Shown one piece after another: positions 14,581 to 23,675 of a stretch of DNA of 31,346 nucleotides (position 1 is the first letter of the stretch; the number at the start of each line of letters is the position of its first letter). The translations under genes and the position numbers were made by a program. Origin of the DNA: JBHHZM01 sp046758065 (GTDB taxonomy: Bacteria; Pseudomonadota; Alphaproteobacteria; JAAXGF01); the NCBI GenBank assembly GCA_046758065.1, contig JBHHZM010000025.1, forward strand, positions 1 to 31,346. Direction: 5' to 3'. The notes under the pieces were generated by a model. That model was given only the letters and a program-made list of their open reading frames with translations, had not been told where the DNA came from and did no database searches.

Positions 14581-16946
14581 TGTCCCGCTCCCGTCCTGCG
14601 CTTTCTCGCGCCGCCGTCCGCCGCCTGCTGCGCCTTGAGGTCTTCGATCGCGAGCAGGACGCGCTCGGGCGTCGCCGGCGCGTCGAGGCGCGGGTTGGCG
14701 CGATAGTCGACTGCCGCGGCGATCGCATCCTTGAGCGCCATGAACACCGAGATCGCCAGCATCAGCGGCGGCTCTCCCACCGCCTTCGAGCGGTGGACCA
14801 CGTCCTCGCGGTTGCGCCCCGATTCGAGCAGGCGCACGCGGAAATCGGCGGGCAGGTCGCTGCAGGCCGGAATCTTGTAGGTCGAAGGAGCGTGGGTCAT
14901 GAGCCGTCCGGCCGCATCCCACCACAGCTCCTCGCTGGTCAGCCAGCCCATGCCCTGGACGAAACCGCCCTCGACCTGCCCGAGATCGACCGCCGGATTG
15001 ATCGAGCGCCCGGCGTCGTGAAGGATGTCGACGCGCGAGACGCGGTACTCGCCGGTCAGGCTGTCGACCACCACCTCGGAAACCGCGGCGCCGTAGGCGA
15101 AGTAGTAGAACGGCCGGCCGCGTGCCTTGTCGCGGTCGTAGTAAATCTTGGGCGTGCGGTAGAAACCGGTGGCCGAAAGCGAGATCCGGTTGAGGTAGGC
15201 GAGTTCGACGAGTTCGGCGAAGCCGAGCCGCACCTCGCCGGCCTCGACGCGATTGGCGCGCAAGCGCACGGCCTCGGGGGCGACGGCGAAATGCTCGGCG
15301 GCGAAGGCGATCAGCCGCTGCCTGATGACCCGCGCCGCGGCCTCGGCCGCCTTGCCGTTGATGTCGGCGCCCGACGAGGCGGCGGTCGCCGAGGTGTTCG
15401 GCACCTTGCCGGTATTGGTCGCGGTGATCCGGATCCGGTCGATGTCGATCCGGAGCTCCCCGGCGACGATCTGCGCCACTTTCACCATCAGACCCTGGCC
15501 CATCTCGGTGCCGCCGTGGTTGAGATGCACGCTGCCGTCGCGGTAGACGTGGACCAGCGCGCCCGCCTGATTGAGATGCACGGTGGTGAACGAGATGCCG
15601 AACTTGACCGGGGTCAGCGCGATGCCCTTCTTGAGCACCGGGCTCGTTGCGTTGAACGCGCGCAACGCCTCGCGCCGCGCCCGGTAGTCGGCGGACCGTT
15701 CGAGCTCGGCGACGATCGTGTGGATGATGTTGTCCTCGACCGTCATGCCGTAGGGCGTGACGTTCCGCTCGTCGATCCCGTAGAAGTTCGCCTTGCGCAC
15801 GTCGAGCGGATCGCGCCCGAGAAACCGGGCGATCTCGTCGAGCACGGTTTCGATCCCCATCATGCCCTGCGGACCGCCGAAGCCGCGGAACGCGGTGTTC
15901 GAGACGGTATGGGTCTTGCAGCGTCGCGAGACGATTGCGACGTTGTCGAGGTAATAGCAGTTGTCGGCATGGAACATCGCCCGGTCGTTGATCGCGCCCG
16001 AAAGGTCGGCCGACATGCCGCAGCGCGAGGCGAGTTGGAACTCGATGCCCGCGATGCGCCCGTCGTCGTCGAAGCCGACGTCGTAGTCGATGCGGAAGTC
16101 GTGGCGCTTGCCCGTCATGATCATGTCGTCGTCGCGGTCGAGCCGCAGCTTGACCGGCCGAGAGGTGCGCCGGGAGAGCAGCGCCGCGACGCAGGCGAAC
16201 AACGCGGCCTGCGTCTCCTTGCCGCCGAAGGCGCCGCCCATGCGGCGTACTTCGACGGTCACGGCGTTGGCGCGCAGACCGAGCACCCGGGCCGCCGCGT
16301 GCTGGACCTCGCTCGGATGCTGGGTCGAGCTGAAGAGCAGCATGTCGCCGTCCTCCTGGGGGACGGCGAGCGCCACCTGACCCTCGAGATAGAAATGGTC
16401 CTGCCCGCCGAGCCGCAAGCGACCGCCGATGCGATGCGGCGCGGCGGCGAGGGCGCGCCGCGAATCGCCGCGCCGCATGACGTGATCGGGCAGCACGAAG
16501 AACTCGCGCTCGAGCGCCGCATCGACCGTGAGCACGGGATCGAGGTCATCGTACGCGACCACGGCGAGACGCGCCGCGCGGCGCGCCTCTTCCACGCTCT
16601 CGGCCGCGACCGCGAACAGCGACTGACCGGCGTACTCGACCGTGTCTTCGGCGAACACCGGATCGCCGGCGTAAACCGGGCCGATGTCGTTGCGCCCGGG
16701 AATATCGGCCGCGCGCATGACGGCGACGACCCCCGGCGCGGCGGCGACCGGCGCGAGGTCGAGGCTTGCGATGCGCGCATGCGCCCACTCGCTCATGCCG
16801 AGTGCGGCGTAAAGCGTGCCCGGCGGCTCGGGAATGTCGTCGACGTAGAGCGCCTCGCCGGTGACGTGTTTGCGCGCGCTGTCGTGGGGCAGCGCGGCGT
16901 GCACCCCGCCGGCGATCGCCGGATCGTCCGTCGTGCGCTCAGCCAT
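14577..16946 (-). CDS. xdhB: Xanthine dehydrogenase molybdopterin-binding subunit XdhB
   Basis: The large subunit of xanthine dehydrogenase, 789 residues, holding the molybdenum active site that oxidises hypoxanthine and xanthine to urate. Family motifs occur in order: ALPHDSARKHVTGEALYVDD at the start, GGAFGGKE, TAFRGFGGPQGM, GTEMGQGL, and AVGEPPLML near the end with the catalytic Glu at about residue 725. The ATG at 16946 gives an 8-base overlap with xdhA; an upstream ATG at 16979 would add 11 unlikely residues. Length and motifs match the Rhodobacter type with separate A and B subunits. Confidence 0.96.
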   Translation of the reverse strand: MAERTTDDPAIAGGVHAALPHDSARKHVTGEALYVDDIPEPPGTLYAALGMSEWAHARIASLDLAPVAAAPGVVAVMRAADIPGRNDIGPVYAGDPVFAEDTVEYAGQSLFAVAAESVEEARRAARLAVVAYDDLDPVLTVDAALEREFFVLPDHVMRRGDSRRALAAAPHRIGGRLRLGGQDHFYLEGQVALAVPQEDGDMLLFSSTQHPSEVQHAAARVLGLRANAVTVEVRRMGGAFGGKETQAALFACVAALLSRRTSRPVKLRLDRDDDMIMTGKRHDFRIDYDVGFDDDGRIAGIEFQLASRCGMSADLSGAINDRAMFHADNCYYLDNVAIVSRRCKTHTVSNTAFRGFGGPQGMMGIETVLDEIARFLGRDPLDVRKANFYGIDERNVTPYGMTVEDNIIHTIVAELERSADYRARREALRAFNATSPVLKKGIALTPVKFGISFTTVHLNQAGALVHVYRDGSVHLNHGGTEMGQGLMVKVAQIVAGELRIDIDRIRITATNTGKVPNTSATAASSGADINGKAAEAAARVIRQRLIAFAAEHFAVAPEAVRLRANRVEAGEVRLGFAELVELAYLNRISLSATGFYRTPKIYYDRDKARGRPFYYFAYGAAVSEVVVDSLTGEYRVSRVDILHDAGRSINPAVDLGQVEGGFVQGMGWLTSEELWWDAAGRLMTHAPSTYKIPACSDLPADFRVRLLESGRNREDVVHRSKAVGEPPLMLAISVFMALKDAIAAAVDYRANPRLDAPATPERVLLAIEDLKAQQAADGGARKRRTGAGQ

Positions 16947-18405
16947 GGCCGCCGCCGCACGCGAGGACGCGGGTCGCAACGCCTTCGTCTTCGCCGGTCT
17001 CGAGATAACAGCGCCAAAGCAGGTTCTGCGCCGCGAGCAGGCGGTAACGGGCGCTCGCCCGCAGGTCCGAGATCGGCGCGAAATCGTCCGCCATCGCCGC
17101 CATCGCCGCCTGCGCGGTCGCGGAATTCCACGTCCGGCCGATCAGCGCCTTCTCGCAGCGCCGGGCGCGCTTCGGCGTCGCCGCCATGCCGCCGTAAGAG
17201 ACGCGCGCGTCGCGCAGCTTGTCACCGTCGAGCGTAAGCCGGAAGGCACCGCACACCGCCGAAATGTCCTGATCGAACCGCTTCGAGAGCTTGTAGGCGC
17301 GGAATTGCTCGCCTTCGGCGGGAAGCGGCAGGCGGATGCGTTCGATGAACTCGCCGGAGCGGAGCGCACTCTTGCGGTAATCGACGAAGAAATCATCGAG
17401 CGCCGTCTCGCGGCGCTCCGTCCCGCGACGCAATACAACGCGTGCGTCGAGCGCCATCAGAAGCGGCGGCGTGTCGCCGATCGGCGACGCGGTGGCGAGG
17501 TTGCCGGCGAGCGTTCCGAGGTTGCGGATCTGCACCGATCCCAGCCGGCGGATCACTTCGCCGAAGTCGGGGTAATGCGCGGCGAGCGCGCCGGCCGCGT
17601 CGCCGTAGGTGACGGCACCGCCGATCTCGATATGGGTGTCGCCGGTTCGCAGGCGGCACAACTCCTCGACCCGGCCGAGATAAATTACCGTCCCGAGGTC
17701 GCGGTGCTCCTTGGTGACCAGCAGACCGAGATCGGTGCCGCCGGCGAGGATATGGGCTTCCGGGTGGCGCGCGACGAGATCGGCGAGCGCATCGAGGGTC
17801 GCCGGGGCGAAGAAACGCCGGTCGCCGCGCCTCAACTCGACCGTCTCGTCGCGCCGGAGGGCTTGCAGCCGCCCGGCCGTCGTGGCTTCCGCTTCGGCGA
17901 AGCGGTCGCTCTCCCCGTATTCGTACATCCGCCGTGTGGCGGCGACGATCGGACGGTAGCCGGTACAGCGGCACAGGTTGCCGGCGAGCGCGTCGTTGAT
18001 CGTCTCGACCGAAGGCGCGGAAGTGGACTTGTAGAGCGCGAACTGCGACATGACGAAGCCCGGCGTGCAGAAGCCGCATTGCGAGCCGTGGCACTCGACC
18101 ATCGCCCGCTGCGCCGGGTGCAGGCTCCCGTCCGCGCCCGCGAGATCCTCGACGGTGATGAGCTGCTTGCCGTCGAGCGCAGCGACGAACAGCAGGCAGG
18201 CGTTGACCGCGCGATAGCGGATGCGCCCGCCGTCGAGCTCGCCGAGGACCACGGTGCAGGCGCCGCAGTCGCCCTCGGCGCAGCCTTCCTTGGTGCCGCA
18301 GCGTCGTTCGACCTCGCGCAGGTAGTTGAGGACGGTGAGCGTCGGGCCGATGTCGTCGAGCCGCCTCGCCTCGCCGCCGAGAAGAAACCGGATGTCGCCG
18401 CTCAT
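16939..18405 (-). CDS. xdhA: Xanthine dehydrogenase FeS/FAD subunit XdhA
   Basis: The small subunit of xanthine dehydrogenase, 488 residues, passing electrons from the molybdenum site to NAD. The plant-type [2Fe-2S] site has C42, C47, C50 and C70. The second [2Fe-2S] site has C110, C113, C145 and C147 (QCGFCTPGF and NLCRCTGYRP). The FAD domain follows, with LAGGTDLGLLVTKE and LGSVQIRNLGTLAGNLATASPIGD. The last part is the CO-dehydrogenase flavoprotein C-terminal domain. It begins 19 bases after the uraH stop and overlaps xdhB by 8 bases. Confidence 0.96.
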   Translation of the reverse strand: MSGDIRFLLGGEARRLDDIGPTLTVLNYLREVERRCGTKEGCAEGDCGACTVVLGELDGGRIRYRAVNACLLFVAALDGKQLITVEDLAGADGSLHPAQRAMVECHGSQCGFCTPGFVMSQFALYKSTSAPSVETINDALAGNLCRCTGYRPIVAATRRMYEYGESDRFAEAEATTAGRLQALRRDETVELRRGDRRFFAPATLDALADLVARHPEAHILAGGTDLGLLVTKEHRDLGTVIYLGRVEELCRLRTGDTHIEIGGAVTYGDAAGALAAHYPDFGEVIRRLGSVQIRNLGTLAGNLATASPIGDTPPLLMALDARVVLRRGTERRETALDDFFVDYRKSALRSGEFIERIRLPLPAEGEQFRAYKLSKRFDQDISAVCGAFRLTLDGDKLRDARVSYGGMAATPKRARRCEKALIGRTWNSATAQAAMAAMADDFAPISDLRASARYRLLAAQNLLWRCYLETGEDEGVATRVLACGGGHG

Positions 18406-18423
18406 CGCCCGTCCCAGCGCATC

Positions 18424-18774
18424 TCAGCTCCCCCGGTAGGTGGCGTAGCTCCAGGGCGAGACCAGCAGCGGCACGTGATAGTGCTCGTCGGGCGCGGCGA
18501 CGCCGAATCGCACGACGACCTCGTCGACGAACCGCGGCTCGGCGAGCGACAGCCCGGTCTCGGCGAAATAGCGGCCGGCGTGAAAGACCAGTTCGTAGAC
18601 CCCCGCCCCGAACGCTTCGCCCTCGCTGAGCGGCGCGGCGCATCGTCCGTCGTCGTCGAGGCGCACCGAAGCGAGGAGCCGGCGTTCGCCGTCGACGGCA
18701 TAGAGTTCGACCCGCATCCCGGCGCCCGGCCGGCCCCGCGCGGTGTCGAGAACATGTGTCGTCAGTCGGCCCAT
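18424..18774 (-). CDS. uraH: 5-Hydroxyisourate hydrolase (transthyretin-like)
   Basis: A 116-residue transthyretin-like enzyme that hydrolyses 5-hydroxyisourate, the product of urate oxidation, to OHCU. Signatures are LTTHVLDTARGRPG at the N-terminus (H7 of the active site), FHAGRYF in the middle, HYHVPLLVSPWSYATYRGS at the C-terminus, and the diagnostic final YRGS tetrapeptide. It lies between puuD (68 bases upstream) and xdhA, all in one direction, which places urate formation and its next two steps in a single unit. No signal peptide is seen, so it is cytoplasmic. Confidence 0.96.
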   Translation of the reverse strand: MGRLTTHVLDTARGRPGAGMRVELYAVDGERRLLASVRLDDDGRCAAPLSEGEAFGAGVYELVFHAGRYFAETGLSLAEPRFVDEVVVRFGVAAPDEHYHVPLLVSPWSYATYRGS

Positions 18775-18842
18775 CTACGCTCCGTCTGAATCAGCGCCCG
18801 CGCCTGCGCTTGCGACCATGACACGGGGCAAGCGCCGGGCTG

Positions 18843-20096
18843 TCAATCGTTTCGGCCGGACGTCTCATCATTTCCACGTGATCCCGTCCGGTCGTCGCGC
18901 CGCGCCCCCTGGACGATCCAGCGGGCCACGAGGTCGCGTTCCTCGTCGGTCATGCCGGTCTTGTTCGCGAGCGGCATGGTCCGTGTCACCACCACGCGGG
19001 CGAAGATCCGCTCGACCAGATTCGCTATCTGCTCGGGCGTATCGAAGGCGACCGCCGCGGGCGGCTCGGCGAAATTCTTGTCCGCCGGCGTCGCCGAATG
19101 ACAACTCAGGCAGCGCCGCTCGACGACGGCCCGCACCGCGGCGAACGATACCGCGTCCCCGGCCGCCGCGTTCGCCGCCTGGCGCGCGCGCTCGGGCGGG
19201 CCGGCGACGAGAAACGCGGCGACCATTACCCCCGCCGCCGCGGCGAGCCAGCCGATAGCCGTCGCTTCGCCGTTGTGTCTCTTGTTGAAATAGTGCCTGA
19301 CGCCGGCGCCGGCCAGCGCGATCAGCGCCAGCACCAGCCAGTTGAGCGCGTGCCCGTAAGTCCCTGCGTAATGGTTGCTCACCATGATGAAGACCACGGG
19401 GAGCGTCATGTAGTTGTTGTGCAGCGAACGCCGCTTGGCGTGCCGGCCGAGACCCGGGTCGGCCTCCCGTCCTTGCTTGGTCGCCGCGACCATTTCGCGC
19501 TGGGCGGGGATGATATGCACCCAGACGTTCGCGGCCATCAGCGTGCCGAGCAGCGCGCCGACGTGGATGTAGGCCGCGCGCCCGCCGATCACCTGGCTCA
19601 GCCCGTAAGCGACCGCGACCAGCAGCGCGAAACACAGGACCGCCGCGAGCGCCGGATTCCTGGCCGCCGGCGGCGCGCGCCACACGAGGTCGTAGACCAC
19701 CCAGGACGCCGCGAGCGTGGCGAGCCCGAGCACGATCGCGGCGCCGGCGCCGATGTCGGAAACGCCGCGGTCGAGCAGGTACACGTCGGCGCCGAGATAG
19801 TAGACGATGGCGAGCAGGAGAATGCCGCTCAGCCAGGTGAAGGTGGCCTCCCACACGAACCAGTGCAGCCGGCGCGGCAGTTCGTGCGGCGCGAGTTGGC
19901 GTTTCTCGACATGATAGAAGCCGCCGCTGTGCACCAGCCAGAGTTCGCCTTCGACGCCTGGGCGTTCGGTTTCCGTCGGCGTGAGACGGCTGTCGAGCCA
20001 GTTGAAGAAGAACGAGGTGCCGATCCAGGCGATGCCGGTGATGACGTGCGTCCAGCGGACGATAAGGTTCAGCCATTCGCCGAGATTTGGATCCAT
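18843..20096 (-). CDS. puuD: Urate hydroxylase PuuD (membrane protein with cytochrome c domain)
   Basis: A 417-residue membrane urate oxidase that gives 5-hydroxyisourate. The N-terminal PuuD domain (MDPNLGEWLNLIVRWTHVITGIAWIG) has about eight hydrophobic segments and conserved histidines. The C-terminal cytochrome c domain has CLSCH, with probable axial Met in RTMPLAN, so electrons likely pass to the respiratory chain rather than producing peroxide as UriC-type uricases do. The start at 20096 has GAGGA about 9 bases upstream; an in-frame extension to 20225 has no family likeness. First gene of the minus-strand urate/xanthine operon and divergent from uraD. Confidence 0.94.
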   Translation of the reverse strand: MDPNLGEWLNLIVRWTHVITGIAWIGTSFFFNWLDSRLTPTETERPGVEGELWLVHSGGFYHVEKRQLAPHELPRRLHWFVWEATFTWLSGILLLAIVYYLGADVYLLDRGVSDIGAGAAIVLGLATLAASWVVYDLVWRAPPAARNPALAAVLCFALLVAVAYGLSQVIGGRAAYIHVGALLGTLMAANVWVHIIPAQREMVAATKQGREADPGLGRHAKRRSLHNNYMTLPVVFIMVSNHYAGTYGHALNWLVLALIALAGAGVRHYFNKRHNGEATAIGWLAAAAGVMVAAFLVAGPPERARQAANAAAGDAVSFAAVRAVVERRCLSCHSATPADKNFAEPPAAVAFDTPEQIANLVERIFARVVVTRTMPLANKTGMTDEERDLVARWIVQGARRDDRTGSRGNDETSGRND

Positions 20097-20245
20097 GAAT
20101 ATAGTCCTCGTTCGCCCTTGCGCCGCCGCAGGCGGCGCACCCGGCATTGTGCGGGCGTTGCGGCCGGGTTTCAACGCAAGCCGCCTTGTCACCGCCACGG
20201 CGACCTGACACGGTAGCCGGGGCAATGCACGACGGGAGCCGGGCC
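20097..20245. promoter_or_regulatory. Divergent promoter region between puuD and uraD
   Basis: This 149-base gap must drive the long puuD-uraH-xdhABC-guaD unit and the divergent uraD. It contains a spaced inverted pair, TGTCA (20187-20191) and TGACA (20206-20210), with GCC/GGC inside, a possible operator. No convincing -35/-10 pair could be fixed. No regulator gene adjoins it. Confidence 0.3.
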
Positions 20246-20776
20246 ATGCCGCGGACGCGTACCCCGCGCCTTGGTTTCGAGACGATCAACGCGATGCCGC
20301 GGACGCGCTTCGTCGCGACGTTCGGCGGCGTCTTCGAGCATTCGCCGTGGATCGCCGAGGCGGCCTGGAAGGCGCGTCCCTTCGCCGACTGCGCCGCGCT
20401 CCGCGAGGCGATGTGCGGGGCGGTGCGCACCGCGCGCCGCGAGCGCCGGCTCGCGCTCATCCGGGCGCACCCCGACCTCGCGGGCAAGGCCGCGGTCGCC
20501 GGCAGGCTGACCGACGAATCGCGGCGCGAACAGGCGGGCGCGGGACTCGATCGCTGCACGCCGGGGGAGTTCGCCCGCCTCAATGCGCTCAACGCCGCGT
20601 ACCGCGAGAAATTCGGCTTTCCCTTCGTCATGGCGGTGCGGGGCGCCAGCCGCGACGACATTCTTGCCGCCCTCGCCGCGCGCCTCGACAACGCCCCCGA
20701 CGCCGAGTTCGCCGCGGCGCTCGCCGAAATCGAAAAGATCGCCGGTTTTCGCCTCGCCGACCTGGTGGAAGACTGA
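20246..20776 (+). CDS. uraD: OHCU decarboxylase
   Basis: A 176-residue cytoplasmic enzyme that decarboxylates 2-oxo-4-hydroxy-4-carboxy-5-ureidoimidazoline stereospecifically to S-allantoin. Family marks are FVATFGGVFEHSPWIAE near the start, catalytic H75 in AHPDLAGK, EQAGAGLD, and FGFPFVMAVRG. The ATG at 20246 has GGGAG about 8 bases upstream; an in-frame ATG at 20225 is possible. It is transcribed away from puuD and converges on the adenine deaminase gene, their stops 20 bases apart. It completes the PuuD-UraH-UraD route from urate to allantoin. Confidence 0.94.
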   Translation: MPRTRTPRLGFETINAMPRTRFVATFGGVFEHSPWIAEAAWKARPFADCAALREAMCGAVRTARRERRLALIRAHPDLAGKAAVAGRLTDESRREQAGAGLDRCTPGEFARLNALNAAYREKFGFPFVMAVRGASRDDILAALAARLDNAPDAEFAAALAEIEKIAGFRLADLVED

Positions 20777-20796
20777 GGTTCCGCGCCGGCAGCCTC

Positions 20797-22506
20797 TTAT
20801 GCCGCGATCAGCTCGAAGCGATCGACGTCGACCAGCCCGCGGTCGGTGATCTTGAGGTGGGGAATGACGGGGAGCGGCAGGAAAGCGAGTTGCAGGAACG
20901 GCTCGGCCAGGGGGCAGCCGAACGCGGCGACGACACGGCGCAGGTTCCGCAGGCGCTCGCGCACCTCGCCGAACGGCCGGTCGCTGATCAATCCGGCGAG
21001 TGGCAGCGCGAGCTCGGCGCGCACCTCGTCGCCCCGGACCGCGACGAACCCGCCGCCGAGTTCGATCACGCGGTTGACCGCGACCGCCATGTCGGCCTCG
21101 TCGGCGCCGACGACGATCAGGTTGTGGCTGTCGTGGCCGACGCTCGACGCCAGCGCGCCGCGTTCAAGCCCGAAGCCCCTGACGAAGCCGCGCCCGACGT
21201 TGCGGTTGACGCCGTGGCGGGCGAAGACCAGGACCTTGAGCACGTCGGCCTCGACATCGGCCTCGCGCCGGCCGTCGCGGTAGGGCAGTTCGAGCGTCAG
21301 GTGGTCGGTCAGGATGCTGCCGTCGATCACCCCGATCACCGGCCCGCTCGGTCCCGCCGCCGGCACGGCGAAGTCGGCGGCGGTTACGGGGTCGAGCCGG
21401 ATCGAGCCGCGGCCGACCGGCGGCGGCGGCGCAACCTTGGCGAAGGTCTCGTCGGTGACCGGGCGTCCGCGGCGGATCACGCTGCGCACGGCGCAGGTTT
21501 CGAGATCGTCGAGCAGCACGAGATCGGCGAGATAGCCGGGCGCGACCAGCCCGCGGTCGACCAGCCCGAAGCCGCGCGCCGCCGACCAGCTCGCCGCCCG
21601 ATAGACCGCGGCGACCGGCGCGCCGGTGGCGATGGCCTTGCGGACGAGGTGGTCGATGTGGCCTTCCTCGGCGATGTCGAGAGGGTTGCGGTCGTCGGTA
21701 CAGAACGCCATGAACGGCGAGGTGCGGTCGTCGAGCAGCGGCGCGAGCGCGGCGACGTCCTTCGACACGCTGCCGTCGCGGATCAGCACCTGCAGGCCCT
21801 TGACCAGCTTTTCGCGCGCCTCGGGCGCGCTCGTGCTCTCGTGGCAGTTGCGGATGCCGCAGGCGGCGTAGGCGTTGAGCTCGCAGCCCGAGACCAGCGG
21901 CGCATGGCCGTCGATATGCGCGCCGTCGAAAGCGACGAGCTTGTCCAGCACGCCGTCGTCGTGGGCGAAGATGCCGGGGAAGTTCATCATCTCGGCCAAG
22001 CCGATGACCGCCTCATGGTCGCGATAGCGCACGAGGTCGGCGGCTTCGAGCCGCGCGCCCGAAGTCTCGAGCCGGGTCGACGGCACGCAGCTCGAAAGCT
22101 GCACGCGCAGGTCCATGGCGAGGGCGCCGGCGCTGTCGAGGAAATATTCGAGCCCTTGGGCGCCGAGCACGTTGGCGATTTCGTGGGGGTCGCAGATCGC
22201 CGTGGTCGTGCCGCGCGGCAGTACGCAGCGGTCGAACTCGGCCGGCGTGATGCAGGTGCTCTCGACGTGGACGTGCGAATCGATGAAGCCCGCGACTACG
22301 ACGGCGCCCCGTCCGTCGATCGTCGCCCGGCCGTCATATGTCTCGCAGGTGCCGACGATGCGATCGCCGCAGATCGCCACGTCGCCTTCGAGCAGCGCGC
22401 CAGTGACGACGTCGAGCACGCGGGCGCCCTTGATCACGAGGTCGGCGGCGCCGCGCCCCAGCGCCTGATCGATGCGGCGCTTGAGATCCCGTTTCTTCAG
22501 GGCCAT
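20797..22506 (-). CDS. ade: Adenine deaminase
   Basis: A 569-residue amidohydrolase-superfamily enzyme converting adenine to hypoxanthine, with the length and layout of bacterial Ade (YicP type). The metal motif is in GFIDSHVHVESTCITPAEF, followed by RGTTTAICDPHEIANVLG, then HIDGHAPLVSG and CTDDRNP. The C-terminal adenine deaminase domain is complete (ASSVGHDSHNLIVVGA, GGGFVAV and a tail with FLPLPVIPHLKITDRGLVDV). It lies 115 bases downstream of puuE in the same direction. It feeds adenine into the xanthine dehydrogenase pathway. Confidence 0.95.
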   Translation of the reverse strand: MALKKRDLKRRIDQALGRGAADLVIKGARVLDVVTGALLEGDVAICGDRIVGTCETYDGRATIDGRGAVVVAGFIDSHVHVESTCITPAEFDRCVLPRGTTTAICDPHEIANVLGAQGLEYFLDSAGALAMDLRVQLSSCVPSTRLETSGARLEAADLVRYRDHEAVIGLAEMMNFPGIFAHDDGVLDKLVAFDGAHIDGHAPLVSGCELNAYAACGIRNCHESTSAPEAREKLVKGLQVLIRDGSVSKDVAALAPLLDDRTSPFMAFCTDDRNPLDIAEEGHIDHLVRKAIATGAPVAAVYRAASWSAARGFGLVDRGLVAPGYLADLVLLDDLETCAVRSVIRRGRPVTDETFAKVAPPPPVGRGSIRLDPVTAADFAVPAAGPSGPVIGVIDGSILTDHLTLELPYRDGRREADVEADVLKVLVFARHGVNRNVGRGFVRGFGLERGALASSVGHDSHNLIVVGADEADMAVAVNRVIELGGGFVAVRGDEVRAELALPLAGLISDRPFGEVRERLRNLRRVVAAFGCPLAEPFLQLAFLPLPVIPHLKITDRGLVDVDRFELIAA

Positions 22507-22621
22507 CGCTTGTCCATGGCGCAGCTCCGGCGAGGGTGCCGGTTTGGTTTAAGGATATGGGCGCAGAATCCGCCGCTGTCCAGTCGCGCCACGGTCCCGG
22601 CGTCCGGGTCGCGTTCTCCCG

Positions 22622-23530
22622 TCATGCCGGCGGGTGACGTTCGCGCCAATGGCGGGCGATGTCGATGCGGCGGCAGATCCACACCGCCTCGCGCGACTGC
22701 ACGTGATCGAGGAAGCGGGCGAGCGCCGCGGTTCGCCCCGGCCGGCCCACCAGCCGGCAATGGAGTCCCACCGACATCATCTTGGGCGCCGTTTCGCCTT
22801 CGTCGTAGAGCGTGTCGAAGGCGTCGCGCAGATAGGCGAAGAACTGATCGCCCGAATTGAACCCCTGCGGCGTGGCGAAGCGCATGTCGTTGGTGTCGAG
22901 GGTATAGGGAATCACCAGATGGGGCCGGCCGTAATCATGCACCCAATAGGGCAGATCGTCGGCGTAGGAATCGGCGTCGTAGAGGAAGCTGCCTTCCTCG
23001 ACCACGAGGCGCCGGGTGTTGGGACTGTTGCGGCCGGTGTACCAGCCGAGCGGCCGGCTGCCGGCGACCCGTTGGTGAAGCTCGATCGCCTTGTGGAGAT
23101 GCGCGCGCTCCTCGTCCTCGCTCATGTCCTGATAGTCGATCCAGCGGTAGCCGTGGCTCGCGATCTCCCAACCGGCCTCGTTCATCGCCGCCACCGCCTC
23201 CGGGTTGCGCGCCAGCGCCATCGCGATGCCGTAGACGGTGAGCGCCACGCCGCGTCCGGTGAACAGCCGGTGAAGCCGCCAGAAGCCGGCGCGGCTGCCG
23301 TATTCGTACATCGATTCCATGTTCATGTTGCGCGCGCCGACCAGCGGCGCGGCGCCCACCGATTCGGACAGGAAGGCCTCCGATGCGGCGTCGCCGTGCA
23401 GGATGCAATTCTCGCCGCCTTCCTCGTAGTTGACGACGAACTGCAACGCGAGACGGGCGCCTCCGGGCCATTCGGGATCGGGCGTGCGGCGGCCGTAGCC
23501 GATCATGTCGCGGGGATAGGAATCTTCCAT
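22622..23530 (-). CDS. puuE: Allantoinase PuuE (polysaccharide deacetylase-like)
   Basis: A 302-residue NodB-fold enzyme of the PuuE type, which hydrolyses allantoin to allantoate without likeness to the amidohydrolase allantoinases. Hallmarks are YPRDMIGYGRRTPDPEWPGG at the start, NYEEGGENCILHGD, WEIASHGYRWIDYQ, and WYTGRNSPNTRRLV. Two ATGs stand side by side (23533 and 23530); I prefer the second, because GGAG is 5 bases before it but only 2 before the first. Family members give good evidence for allantoin as substrate, and the neighbouring urate genes support this. Confidence 0.93.
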   Translation of the reverse strand: MEDSYPRDMIGYGRRTPDPEWPGGARLALQFVVNYEEGGENCILHGDAASEAFLSESVGAAPLVGARNMNMESMYEYGSRAGFWRLHRLFTGRGVALTVYGIAMALARNPEAVAAMNEAGWEIASHGYRWIDYQDMSEDEERAHLHKAIELHQRVAGSRPLGWYTGRNSPNTRRLVVEEGSFLYDADSYADDLPYWVHDYGRPHLVIPYTLDTNDMRFATPQGFNSGDQFFAYLRDAFDTLYDEGETAPKMMSVGLHCRLVGRPGRTAALARFLDHVQSREAVWICRRIDIARHWRERHPPA

Positions 23531-23533
23531 CAT

Positions 23534-23675
23534 TTCTCCAGCTTCCGCCCGCGGTCGCGCAGGCGGTGATTGCGCTTCGGGCTGCGCGCATCGTATTCAA
23601 TGGCCGCGCCGCGTACAATTGCCGCCTGCGCCCGACTCGCGCCCGCCGCACGAAAGGCGGTGATAAGGAAACGTC
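23534..23675. promoter_or_regulatory. Divergent region between puuE and the M20 hydrolase gene
   Basis: A 142-base gap from which puuE and the M20 gene are read in opposite directions. A TACAAT at 23614-23619 resembles a -10 box for the plus strand, but no good -35 partner is seen at the right distance. AAGGA about 7 bases before the ATG at 23676 is the ribosome binding site of the M20 gene. Confidence 0.3.
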
